A stretch of DNA of 27,500 nucleotides, taken from positions 137,501-165,000 of the forward strand of contig JACVTC010000182.1 in the NCBI GenBank assembly GCA_016946835.1, given 5' to 3'. The translations under genes and the position numbers were made by a program. Positions within the stretch are counted from its first letter, which is position 1, and each line of letters begins with the position of its first letter. The stretch comes from Neocallimastix lanati (nom. inval.). Its lineage: Eukaryota; Neocallimastigomycota; Neocallimastigomycetes; Neocallimastigales; Neocallimastigaceae. The notes below the pieces were generated by a model that was not told the DNA's origin, did no database searches, and was given only the letters and a program-made list of their open reading frames with translations. Below, piece after piece: positions 12,201 through 22,566 of this stretch.

Positions 12201-12810
12201 AACGAGCTTCAGGCCATCTATACTGAGTATGGTAGATATTGCCAATAGAACATTTTTTGAATCCAAAATGACGTCAGACTAACTGCTTTAATGTAATTTG
12301 TAGTTGGCATTTTCAGCAGTATAAGAACAAGAATTAAGAACACCGATATATAAACCCTCTCATTCCAGGGATTTTGGAATTAGCGCGAAGAAAAACAGAA
12401 TCATAACCAAAAAGAGAAGGAGAAATCCCTTTAGAGAAGAACTTACGATTTCCAGTATCCTGAAGGTATATACATACATAACACCATCTCTCTTTTCAGA
12501 ATTCCAACCAATTTATATTCCAGCTAGAACATAAATTGAAGAAAGAAGAGTTAGAATGAAGATGACAAGAATAGAAATCTCTGGGAATACAAAAAAAAAG
12601 GATTTAATTTTTCTCTTAATTTTTTTTTTTAAATTTTTTAAACTTTATTATAATTGGATTTGTGGTCATTATGAATTTGAATAACCTTTACATTCTTTAT
12701 AGTTAATTTTAACAGAAGAATGAAAACCATCATTTAAACAAATCATAGAATTGTTTAAAGGTATTACTACTGAGAGCATTTACTTTAATAATAAATTAAG
12801 AACCATATAA
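9275..12810 (-). pseudogene. Decayed non-LTR retrotransposon (LINE): endonuclease, reverse transcriptase, zinc knuckle
   Basis: Read 5' to 3' on the minus strand. An AP-endonuclease-like region (about 12580-11980) shows QDTGNRKF and SSIDYIL. The reverse transcriptase shows GPDGIP (11083-11100), SASIVSIPKEGDFS (about 10907-10950), KKAYDSVP (about 10646-10670), QGCPLSPILFNL (10462-10498) and FADDIVLIA (about 10355-10383). A C-terminal Cys-rich knuckle, CPKFYPCCGKG, lies at about 9322-9356. The motif order and spacing fit an APE-type LINE ORF2. Many stops and frameshifts, plus homopolymer runs (9935-9961, 9724-9740, 11842-11858), show it is dead. The reading SVVIPLNNSMICLNDGFHSS at about 12780 suggests the element extends to roughly 12.8 kb. 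The 3' end is lost: there is no A-tail before the copia sequence begins. Confidence 0.9.
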
Positions 12811-13675
12811 TGGTGAAAACTTTCTAACTATTGAAAAGATGATATTAAAAAAAAAAAAAAAAAAGAAATAGATAAATTACTGATACAATTGTAAAAATTT
12901 TTTTACTGACCAATTTTTTGAGTTTATGAATAAATATCATATAGAATTTGTTGAATATACATCTGTAATGGCGGATGCCACGGTGAAAATTTGAATTATG
13001 ATATGGAATTGAGTTCATTGTATACAAGTAAGATATTCAAAATAATAAATACTGTAGAAATTGAAATTTAAATATGTGATAATTATAACTAAAAAATAAG
13101 CTGAGTGATTAGATAATTATAAGTAAGTTTGTTTTTAATATTTTTTTTATTGTAATAATATCATTATAGTTTGAATATTGTTGAGAATAATAGATCAAAT
13201 TTTGTCGTTGGATTAATGTATTAAACTGAAAATATTTTAAAGTAAGAATTCATATAAAGTAAAAGAATAAAGATAATAAAAATATTAACATAATAATCAG
13301 TAAATTAGAAGGAAGGAAAGATAAGTACTCGAGTCATTCATAAGGAGAAGAAAAAAGTAAAAGAATAAATAAAAATAGAAAAAAAAGGGAAATGAAGGAT
13401 AAAGGAACAGAGAGTAATAAAATAAAAAGTAAAAAAGAAAAAAAAAATTATACTTAACTGGATTATTAAATATAAAGGTATATATAAAAATATTTATCTA
13501 GATAGATATATAAAAAAATAATAATAAACAAAAGATAAAAGAAATAAAAATATTAGTAAAGAAAAAAAAAAAAATTAAATAGTTCCAAGATCTTTCATGA
13601 TAAAAAATCTAAAAATAAAAAACTTTGATTAAAATAAAAATAAAAATAAAATGAAATTGGTATACTAAATTTCTA
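12811..13675. other. Spacer without a recognised gene
   Basis: A 60-codon minus-strand frame (13027-12845) has mixed codon use and could be LINE 5' remnant, but it ends in a poly-Phe tract made by a poly-A run and matches nothing recognised. From 13100 onward the sequence is purine-rich on the plus strand and gene-free as far as can be seen. Confidence 0.4.
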
Positions 13676-13680
13676 AACTT

Positions 13681-13810
13681 CCACAGTCCGATCATTAATA
13701 TTAATATTCCATATGAATTATCATTCCTTGTACCAAGAGAAGTGTAGATAGTAATACCCCCTTAGATGTATCATTTCTGGTGGTACGCTCCTCAGGGGGG
13801 TTGTTTTTAT
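13681..13810. ncRNA. Structured GC-richer island, possible non-coding RNA
   Basis: In a very AT-rich neighbourhood this patch has two pairings. ACCCCCTTAG (13756-13765) pairs with CTCAGGGGGGT (13791-13801, one bulge or mismatch), and GTACCA (13730-13735) pairs with TGGTAC (13781-13786). The two helices interleave, giving a pseudoknot topology. GTACCA can alternatively take part in a local hairpin (CTTG-TAC-CAAG, 13727-13737). On the plus strand GTTTTT follows directly. No known snRNA, tRNA, SRP or RNase P signature was recognised and the strand is uncertain. Confidence 0.3.
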
Positions 13811-13816
13811 AGTATA

Positions 13817-13900
13817 AACTTTATTTATTATTAAAATATTTATATACAAATTTGGTATTTATTATTAAAATATTTATATTTATATACAAATTTGGTAATT
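13817..13900. repeat. Tandem duplication of about 40 bp
   Basis: The segment TTTATTATTAAAATATTTATA followed by TACAAATTTGGTA appears twice in succession. The second copy carries an extra TTTATA. It lies just downstream of the structured island. Confidence 0.8.
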
Positions 13901-14360
13901 ACAAAGATGCAAATTTAGAAAATTACATGTTCATTTATAAAACGTGGCTCATTAAATTATAACGAAAATTTCATACATTAAAATCTTGTTTTGTAAATTC
14001 AAATGTAAAGAAAATAATAAACCAATGAAATAATAAATTTTAATTTTAATTTATTTTAAATTAATTCTCTTAATATTAAAATTTTAATTAAGGAATTATA
14101 GTAAAGATAAAAACCAAGAAAAAAAAAATATTATAAATTTATTTTTTCCACTAAGGATTAACTTTTCAAAAAAAAAAAAAAAAAAAAAAAATTATTATCT
14201 ATATAAATAATATAATATGGTAATTTTATTATTATAAGAAAATAAATTAATCTGTATTAATAATAATTTTATTATAAATAGATAAATAAATTATTATATA
14301 TATAAATAGTTATTATTACAAAAAAATAAATATTTTATTATATATATAAATAATATAATA
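13901..14360. other. AT-rich spacer
   Basis: No ORF or RNA gene was recognised. Contains a poly-A run (14168-14191) and short TATATAAATA-type repeats. Confidence 0.5.
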
Positions 14361-14538
14361 ATTAATTACTTATTATTTAATAAAGACAAATATAGATATA
14401 TTTATATTATTTATAAAAACTATATATTTATATAAAATAAATAAATATATTAATTAATTACTTATTATTTAATAAAGACAAATATAGATATATTTATATT
14501 ATTTATAAAAACTATATATTTATATAAAATAAATAAAT
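14361..14538. repeat. Tandem duplication with 92-bp period
   Basis: The sequence from ATTAATTACTTATTATTTAA at 14361 recurs at 14453 and stays identical by eye for about 85 bases, ending in AAATAAATAAAT. Near-perfect identity in fast-changing AT-rich DNA suggests a recent duplication. Confidence 0.9.
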
Positions 14539-15065
14539 TAATATATATATAAATGATATTTAACAAAAAAAAAAAAAAAAAAAAAAATAGTTATAATAAA
14601 AATAATTAATAATATTACTATATATATATTAATTTATTTTTTTATTTTTATTTTAATTATATTAATATCTATATTTTATTAGTTTAATTAATAAAATATA
14701 GATATACTAATATAAATATATTACTATATTTATATATATTAAATAAATAAATTATTATATATAAATTATTATAAATAAATTATTATAGATGATTTTTAAT
14801 TAATATATTTGTAAACTAATATATGCTATAATTAATATTTCTATAGATAGATAGATTTATTATTCAGAAGTAAATTCATGGTTCACACACTTCATAACAA
14901 AATATATAACTTTTTGAGAAATCCAACCCTTTTTTTTTAATTTTTTAGAATAGGGAAATATATCCTTTATTTAATTTTTAATATTAAAAGATTACATGAA
15001 AGTTTAAATACAAATACTAATAAAATACATTTATGATTAAAAAGATATTATAAAAACAAACAGAT

Positions 15066-15096
<31 letters not shown>

Positions 15097-15299
15097 TTAA
15101 GCATTAAAATAAAAAAAATTATTAACAAAAGTACAGAAGAGGCAATACCTTCTAAACTTTTCCTATTCCTCAAAGATAGTTTCCATTTCTTGAGCTATCA
15201 TTCAAAGATGTATATCAAGATCGACCATTAAGGGAGGCGACTAAATTGCCTTATTATTTTGACAATGACTTTATTATTATTGTTTTATGATAATACATA
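14539..15299. other. Intergenic region downstream of the TTLL gene
   Basis: AT-rich, with poly-A runs (14564-14586, 15066-15090). A more complex patch at about 15135-15270 reads on the minus strand as MIAQEMETIFEE and EKFRRYCLFC separated by an in-frame stop, which may be a gene relic. The TTLL gene's 3' UTR must also lie here. Confidence 0.4.
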
Positions 15300-16907
15300 T
15301 TATAATTCTCTTTTTATATATTTATTATTTTTTTCATTATTAAAATCAGACTTTTTAATTTCATCCCATAAAGCTTGATTATTTGGAGAAACTTCTTCAA
15401 AAAATGTTTTATAATAATCAATGTTTTCTTTCTTTGGAAATATTCTTTCAAAACCACCCGATGGTCTTGTAAATTCACAAATACTTTGTTGAATAGCTTC
15501 ATCCAGAGCATCTTTATATTTACATTCTCCCTCCATAGCTAATCCAGTAATATGAGAATATGGAACTATTCCTATTATATTGAAAATATCTGTTACCTCT
15601 TTATAATTTATTACTTTACTTTCGTTATCGATTATAGCAGGGTGATCATTAATTTCAATCAACCATGATTTTGAATTATCATCAATCATTACATCCAGTC
15701 CGTATAAGTGGAATAAACTATTAGAACTAATTGGATACTCTTTTTCTCTCTCAATTTCATTTTTATTTACAGAAATTAATGATTTAATTACCATGTCTTT
15801 AACATCATCCCATATCTTAGAAAATTCAAGAGAATAGGTATCTTTTAAATATGTTTTTATATCTTTTAATGACATTACAAGTTTGGAATCTCTTTCCTTA
15901 TTTTTTTTTCCAATATGAATGTTAGTTAAATGCTTAAAAACATTATCTAAATCATTTATATCTAAATCATAGTTTGTGGTAGCAAGTCTAGCAAAGCAAT
16001 TATTGAATAAATATATTTTTAATGGATTATGACCAGTCACTAATACATAAATTCTTAAATCAAATTTTTTACCATTAATTAATAATGGATTGGATATATA
16101 TCTAGTGACAATATCTCCATTTTGGATATCTTTCACATCTTTAAAAAATTTTATTCCTCTTCCTTGATCTAAATGATTAGGCTTAATTAACCATAAATTA
16201 TCCTTTGACAATTTATAGTTTTTATTCTTTTCCTTAAATTGTTGCATATTTTCAGAGGTATAGGTTTCGGAAATAAAATCAAATTCATCATTAAATTTAC
16301 TTTTTAATCTGAAATAATTTTTATATAATAAACTTTTATCAGTTAACTCTCGCCAACCAAGCATATGATTATAACGTTGATATTTATTTGTAAAATTACG
16401 TGGAAGGGAAGAATTTGGTTTATTTCTCCAATACAAGTTCAAATCTTTTAATGGTTCGTGATTAATATGTTTTTGTGATCTTTGTATACTATTATTCTTT
16501 AAAATATTACTTAATATATAATAGTTTGTGGTTTGTCCCAATACTAAAAATTCTTTGCTTTGTATTGTGACTTCGGTAATGTTTTTAGCTTTATTATTTT
16601 CACGAACTAATTTTGGATACTTAAAAAAAACAGTATTATGATGGCATTTACAATATTTTGATGGAGGATTCATCAGAAGCTTTTGTGAAGAAATATCCAC
16701 AAACTCTGGAAATTTTTTATCAAAAATTTCATTTATATCGTTCAAACTTTCATTTATTGCTTCACATTTTATAAAATAAAAAAGCAAAATTAAATTTATC
16801 AGCATCAGATGTAAAAGGTTACTCATATTTCTAATTAAAAATTTTAATAAACTATAATAATTTTTTATATTAATTAATTTTTTAAGATAATGATTTATTA
16901 ATTTCAA
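15300..16907 (-). CDS. Tubulin-tyrosine-ligase-like (TTLL, ATP-grasp) protein with N-terminal signal sequence
   Basis: Single-exon ORF of 535 codons. Family features in order (numbering from the first Met): YNHMLGWRELTDKSLLYKN (179-197) resembles the N-H-x-P-G...LT-K segment; FDFISETYTS (209-218); nucleotide-binding LWLIKP (238-243) and GRGI (249-252); YISNPLLINGKKFDLRIYVL (270-289); HLTNIHIGKK (326-335); and LYGLDVMIDD plus WLIEIND (401-421), holding the Asp and Glu-x-Asn expected for metal and ATP binding. TTLL enzymes add Tyr, Glu or Gly to tubulin or other proteins. Here Met28 (ATG at 16826) starts a typical signal peptide (LLHLMLINLILLFYFIKCEA); the 27 upstream residues may be non-coding or an N-terminal extension, so 16826 is the alternative and perhaps better start. 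The secretory route is unusual for the family, so the substrate is unknown. A CKCHH motif follows at 86-90. Confidence 0.88.
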   Translation of the reverse strand: MKLINHYLKKLINIKNYYSLLKFLIRNMSNLLHLMLINLILLFYFIKCEAINESLNDINEIFDKKFPEFVDISSQKLLMNPPSKYCKCHHNTVFFKYPKLVRENNKAKNITEVTIQSKEFLVLGQTTNYYILSNILKNNSIQRSQKHINHEPLKDLNLYWRNKPNSSLPRNFTNKYQRYNHMLGWRELTDKSLLYKNYFRLKSKFNDEFDFISETYTSENMQQFKEKNKNYKLSKDNLWLIKPNHLDQGRGIKFFKDVKDIQNGDIVTRYISNPLLINGKKFDLRIYVLVTGHNPLKIYLFNNCFARLATTNYDLDINDLDNVFKHLTNIHIGKKNKERDSKLVMSLKDIKTYLKDTYSLEFSKIWDDVKDMVIKSLISVNKNEIEREKEYPISSNSLFHLYGLDVMIDDNSKSWLIEINDHPAIIDNESKVINYKEVTDIFNIIGIVPYSHITGLAMEGECKYKDALDEAIQQSICEFTRPSGGFERIFPKKENIDYYKTFFEEVSPNNQALWDEIKKSDFNNEKNNKYIKREL

Positions 16908-17675
16908 TACTAATTAAAAATTTAAGAGATTGATAATACACTTGTAGAAATTATTTTCATGAATAAATTTTGTTAAAATTTATACTTTAGGTCATGTGAT
17001 TTTTTAATTACTTGATTGACCAAATATTTTAATTAATTATTTGATTTTTAAGTCAAAATATTTTTAATTTAAAATTTATATAATTTTTATAATAAAATTA
17101 AATAATTTCCTAGATAATGATAATAAAAGACAATTTTAATGTATCATAATATAATATATTATATAGAATTTATTTTTTTTTTTTTTTTTTTTTAAAAAAT
17201 TAATTATTTTTTATAATAATTTAATGATATTAAAACTTTGAGTCAATTTAGCCTTAACAAGTAGGTCAAGATGATTATTATGCTCTATTATATAGTTAAT
17301 TATTGTGTTTTATTATAAAGTTTATGATTATTTTGTTATTACTATTTTATTTTACTTTTATTTAATATAATTATTACAATAATTATAAAAATAATAATCT
17401 TAACGAAGGATTATTCATAAGATTTAAACAAGATTTATAATAAAATAGTTAATTATTAAAATATTAATTTTTAATATAAATATAAAATAAAATAATATTC
17501 ATTAAAAGTTCAATATTAATAATGCCCATGTTAAGTATTAATTAAAAAAGAATAATTATTAATTGAATATTATCTAATTAAATAATGTATAAATTTGATT
17601 TTAATTAAATAAGCTTTAATTTATTTTATTAATAGTATTAACATATAAAGATATTCATTTTTGTAGAAATAATCA
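16908..17675. other. AT-rich region upstream of the TTLL gene
   Basis: Contains a T21 run (17173-17193) and otherwise unique AT-rich sequence. The TTLL promoter should be here by position, but no box can be singled out. No other gene was seen. Confidence 0.5.
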
Positions 17676-18070
17676 ATTATAATAAATAATAATAAATAAT
17701 AAAATAGATAAATTAATAAATAAATTAATAACAAATAATAAATATAGAAATAATAAATAATAAATAATAAATAATAAATAATAAAGAGTATTTATTAATA
17801 AATAATAAATAATAAATAATAAATAATAAATAATAAAGAGTATTTATTAATAAATAATAAATAATAAATAATAAATAATAAATAATAAAGAGTATTTATT
17901 AATAAATAATAAATAATAAATAATAAAGAGTATTTATTAATAAATAATAAATAATAAATAATAAATAATAAAGAGTATTTATTAATAAATAATAAATAAT
18001 AAATAATAAAGAGTATTTATTAATAAATAATAAATAATAAATAATTGAATAATAAATAATAAATAATAAT
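17676..18070. repeat. AATAAAT heptamer array with six palindromic spacers
   Basis: GAGTATTTATTAATAAATA occurs at 17786, 17838, 17890, 17928, 17973 and 18011, separated by AATAAAT heptamers. The intervals are 52, 52, 38, 45 and 38 bp, each equal to 38 plus a multiple of 7, so spacer length changes by whole heptamers. It has the same orientation as the array at 3355-3660. Confidence 0.95.
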
Positions 18071-19350
18071 AATAATTGTTAAAAGCCAAGAATTTATGAT
18101 TTATAATTATGTCAACTTTATTAATAGATTTTGTGATAAAGAGTTATTAGTACTTAATTAAATGCTTTTATATTAATACATTATATAATGAAATCCTTTC
18201 TCTTGAAGAGTGATATTATACCATCTCAATTTATGTGAATACTTATTATATATTAGGTTTTACATCACTTTCAACTCTAATCTGCTTTGAAGATAAGGGG
18301 GCTAACTTTTTATATATTTTCTCTTTGTAGATTTAGTAATAACTATTAAAATAAATTGTTAATTATAACTAATTATATTATTCTAGCCATTTAAACTTAT
18401 TAGTAAATATTATAAATTGATTCATAATTTAATAATATTTAATTAATATTTTAGTCATTTTTCTACCTGTCCGCTAGTTTTCACTTTTCACTAATTTTCT
18501 CTATTTAAACTATTTTTATTAATTTTCAAAAAAAAAATATATATATATATAGTTTTTAATAATCAGTACAAAAAATTAGTTAAATAAATTTCCTTTAATA
18601 TTATAAGTTCTTTATTTTATGTTCCTATTTCCCTGTAAAATCCAAATTTCTAAAAGGATTTTATATATATGAATTTTCACTTCATTAAAATATTAATGAT
18701 AGAAGTTTAATGATTATAACTTTAAAATACTTTGCAATCAATATGTATTTTTTTGTAGATGGATAAACGTCATCTATCTGAATAAAACTCATGGTTATAT
18801 CTATTATTTTATTATACCTTTCATCATAAAGGTATGAATTATGATTATATTAAATTAGCTATTTATAAACCCATTTCGTGCTAAGTTTAATAATGCTGTT
18901 ACTGTTACAATGCCTCCATTTCATGATAGGAATTACCATTCTATTATATTTCCTTTGAATATTTGGGATATTATTATACTTTAAATTATTTTGTATGAAA
19001 TCGCTGACATATTGTCTCTTCCATTATTGTTGTTAATATATATATGCATTTGATATGTATAAATACGAATTAAAATAACTATACTTAAAATATTAGGTAT
19101 TGTGATTTAACAAAAACCATTTATTAATATATGATTGCTTAAATTTTTGTAAAGTAATATATATTATTTAATTGTGTTTTGTATATCCATGGGGGCGGAA
19201 ATAGTTTATCTCGGTGCATATTCTTTTAAATAAAAATAAAAAACATTATTAATAGCTTAGATTTATATGTTAAAGTATCAAATTATAATTTTAAGAATCT
19301 CTATGGATATGAAGATATATACTTTATTTTTATAAATGTTTAGTGAGTTT
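18071..19350. other. Lower-AT unique region, possible decayed coding sequence
   Basis: Composition here is more complex than the surroundings. On the plus strand, 18869-18982 reads as NPFRAKFNNAVTVTMPPFHD followed by RNYHSIIFPLNIWDI, and 19186-19230 reads SMGAEIVYLGAYSFK then stop, with stops and frameshifts between. This looks like a mobile-element or gene relic. No family is recognised and the frame is not continuous. Confidence 0.25.
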
Positions 19351-19357
19351 TTCTCTA

Positions 19358-19549
19358 TCATATTAATATTTTTATATTTTTGGAGTATTGTTTTACTTGA
19401 GATAATAATTCTTTTTTATCAAGTATTTTATATTTTTTAGTTTTCTTCAATTTTTTACGATTATGTTTAATTTTATTAGTCTTCCTTAAATTAATATAAT
19501 GTGTAATTTTTATCATAATTAAAAATTCCAATTTATTTTTCTTTGACAT
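19358..19549 (-). CDS. Lys-rich small ORF, hypothetical
   Basis: 63 codons from ATG at 19549. It begins MSKKNKLEFLIMIKITHYIN and continues strongly basic (RKKLKKTKKYKILDKKELL). It lacks the simple repeats that create most chance ORFs here, and the KILDKKELLSQVKQYSKN stretch could be helical. No domain or signal peptide is recognised. It may be a small nucleic-acid-binding protein, an exon, or chance. Confidence 0.25.
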   Translation of the reverse strand: MSKKNKLEFLIMIKITHYINLRKTNKIKHNRKKLKKTKKYKILDKKELLSQVKQYSKNIKILI

Positions 19550-19603
19550 AATTTTATGTCCGATTTTTTTTTTTTTTTTATTATAAAAATATAAAAAAAA
19601 AAT

Positions 19604-19994
19604 AATAATGAAAAATACAATAATAATAATAATAATAATAATAATGAAAAATAAAATAATAATAATAATAATAATAATAATGAAAAATAAAATAATAATA
19701 ATAATAATAATAATAATGAAAAATAAAATAATAATAATAATAATAATAATAATGAAAAATAAAATAATAATAATAATAATAATAATGAAAAATAAAATAA
19801 AATAATAATAATAATAATAATGAAAAATAAAATAATAATAATAATAATAATGAAAAATAAAATAATAATAATAATAATAATAATGAAAAATAAAATAATA
19901 ATAATAATAATAATGAAAAATAAAATAATAATAATAATAATAATAATGAAAAATAAAATAAAATAATAATAATAATAATAATAATGAAAAATAA

Positions 19995-20029
<35 letters not shown>

Positions 20030-20139
20030 AAAATAAAATAATAATAATAATAATAATAATGAAAAATAAAAAAAATAATGATAATGATAATAATAATGAT
20101 AAATAGAATAATAATAATAATAATAATAATGAAAAATAA

Positions 20140-20197
<58 letters not shown>

Positions 20198-20212
20198 GTA
20201 ATAATAGTAATA
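19604..20212. repeat. Compound minisatellite: ATGAAAAATAAAAT alternating with (AAT)n
   Basis: About fifteen copies of ATGAAAAATAAAAT (first copy ATGAAAAATACAAT) are separated by AAT tracts of varying length, followed by a pure (AAT)n tail. The plus-strand open frame at 19608-19805, Met-Lys-Asn-Lys then Ile runs, is a product of this repeat and not a gene. Confidence 0.95.
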
Positions 20213-20484
20213 AAGTAAAATTAATATTTTAATTTTAAAACTAAATTTATTCTAAAGATCGATATTAAGAAAATTAACCAATAAAAATATTTAAAAATGA
20301 TTGATACATTATTATAAGTTATTATAAATTACCAAAAGATTAAAATTAACAATAAAAAAATAATTTCTGCTAATTAACTTTATATATCATTTAAAAATGA
20401 ATAATAAATAATTTTTAAATATTAATAATGGTAAACCTATAGAAAAATTATATTATTTTCATTTCATTTAGTGAATTATTTTAA
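20213..20484. other. AT-rich spacer between repeats
   Basis: No ORF or RNA structure recognised. Confidence 0.5.
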
Positions 20485-20599
20485 TATCTTATAAAAAATT
20501 AAAAGTTTTCTATATAATATAATAATTTATTATTATTATTATTATTATTATTTTTTTAACTTACATATAAAAAATAAATTAAAAGTTTTCTATATAATA

Positions 20600-20651
<52 letters not shown>

Positions 20652-20905
20652 TTTTACTTATATATAAAAAATAAATTAATTTCTAAAAATAAAGGAATAA
20701 AGTCAAACATAAATCATAAATATATTTATGTGACAATCATATTTTAATTATATAATTTATTCAATCATCTTCAATAATTATAAAAAAAAAAAAAATAAAA
20801 TAAATAAATTTAATTTCTTAAAATAAAGGAATTAAATCAAACTTAAGTATATTTATGTGAAAATCATATTTTAATCATATAATTTATTCAATCATCTTTA
20901 ATAAT

Positions 20906-20930
<25 letters not shown>
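20485..20930. repeat. Two successive local duplications
   Basis: AAATTAAAAGTTTTCTATATA followed by (ATT)n occurs near 20498 and again near 20576. A second pair begins TAATTTCTAAAAATAAAGGA near 20679 and TAATTTCTTAAAATAAAGGA near 20810. Each runs about 100 bp through TATATTTATGTGA and TTTATTCAATCATCTT to a poly-A run, with scattered substitutions and a small deletion in the second copy. Confidence 0.8.
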
Positions 20931-20939
<9 letters not shown>

Positions 20940-21272
20940 TACTTCTAAAATCATAAAAACCATTAACTTTTTATCATTATTATTATTATTATTATTATTA
21001 TATCTTATAGTTTATCTAAATATAATATATATTTATATTAATTTTTTTTTTTTGAACATAATTAAATATAATAATAATAATTCTATTTTACAACATATTA
21101 TTTAATATTAATATCTAAAAAAAAATTAAAAAAGAGCTTTAAAATACAGTATATTTATAATTTAAAGTATGTATATTAGTATATTAAATTAATAAATTTA
21201 TAATATATAATGGCATAATATTCAATACTTTTATATATTTTATTCGTTTTAATTTTTTTTATTTAAGTTCTT

Positions 21273-21316
<44 letters not shown>

Positions 21317-22362
21317 AATAAAATAAAATTATATTATTGTTTATGGAATAGAGAATATACTCTAATTAAAATAAGCTTTTTTCAAATTAACTTGTATTAA
21401 TAGAATATATATATTTAATTAAGAAATAAAAAAAATTTTTTTTTCTTTTTTGTTTCGTTTAAAATTTTTTCAAGAAGTAATTTTGAAAAATTTTAAAGAT
21501 CTTCTTTTTTAAAAAAAAAAAAAAATACAGAATCTTTAAAAAATAAATCAAAATTAATAATTAAAACCTAAAAATTTTTAACTCTATAACATATAAAAAA
21601 ATAAATATTTTTTTTTTTTTTTTTTTTTTTTTTGAAATGAGATTTACCATGTTTATTATAAATTTTTTATTTAAAAATTTAATGTAATAAACTTTTATAC
21701 TTTTAAATTTTAGAATTTTTTTTTTTTTTTTTTTTTTTTTTGCTTATAATGAAATTTAGATACATATCTTCATTTATTATTATTAATAATAAATATATAT
21801 AATATTGTTATTTACATTTATTCCATTAATTAATATAAAGGTCAATACAATAATAATTATTATATATTTCTTTTCAGTGAAAACACAAAATATTATAAAT
21901 TTATTTATTAATATATTTTATCTTCCCGAACCATATAGTCATTAATATTAAAATTAAAATTAATTATATAGATTTGCTTTAAGAATCGATAATGCATTAT
22001 TGACCTTCGATAATATTTCAGATCATTCATTTTATTATTGATTTTTTTTTTTATTGAATTTTCGAAAATTTTAAATAAAAATTTAATAAAAATTTAATAA
22101 AAATTTAATTAAAATTGATAAAGATAAAAAAATTTTTTTTTTTATTTTAATGTCAAAAAAATAAGTATATTTTCTTCAAATTATATATATAAGAAATTTT
22201 TTTTACTGATGTGCATATTTTACATATTTAATTTAAACTTCGGGAATTATTTAATAATTTTTATTTTATTATTATTATTATTTATTGTAGTAGTAATAGT
22301 AATAGTAGTAATAGTAGTAATATAATAGTAAAATAATAATAAATATTAATATATTAATATTT
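20931..22362. other. AT-rich region with long homopolymers, no gene recognised
   Basis: Homopolymers include A38 (21277-21314), T26 (21608-21633) and T26 (21716-21741). Three AAAATTTAATA units occur at about 22076-22108 and a TAGTAATAG cluster at 22287-22330. No open frame with protein-like composition was found. Confidence 0.5.
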
Positions 22363-22566
22363 TTACAATAAAATAAAAAAAATATAATAGTATATTTTCC
22401 ATATATATATAAAATAATAATAAACATTATTAGTATTTTTCATTTCAAATAAAAAAAATAGATTCTTCGCATTTAAAATTATAGCATATACGAAAATAAA
22501 TAAATAATAATATTCTTTATTTTTAGACTTCGAACTTGACATCTTTTCGAAAAACATAAGAAACAT
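22363..22566 (-). CDS. Small hydrophobic ORF, doubtful
   Basis: 67 codons. After an internal Met (MSSSKSKNKEYYY) there is a hydrophobic stretch LFIFVYAIILNAKNLFFLF, then Tyr/Ile-rich sequence created by AT repeats. No family recognised. It could be a short membrane peptide or chance; the latter is more likely given the base composition. Confidence 0.12.
   Translation of the reverse strand: MFLMFFEKMSSSKSKNKEYYYLFIFVYAIILNAKNLFFLFEMKNTNNVYYYFIYIWKIYYYIFFILL

Noticed and set aside
17786-18029. CRISPR-like array of regularly spaced palindromic repeats
   Set aside because: The spacers are themselves AATAAAT heptamers, not unique sequence, and the context is eukaryotic; this is a satellite.
19608-19805. 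65-codon plus-strand frame of MKNKIIIIIIII units
   Set aside because: It is generated entirely by the compound minisatellite.
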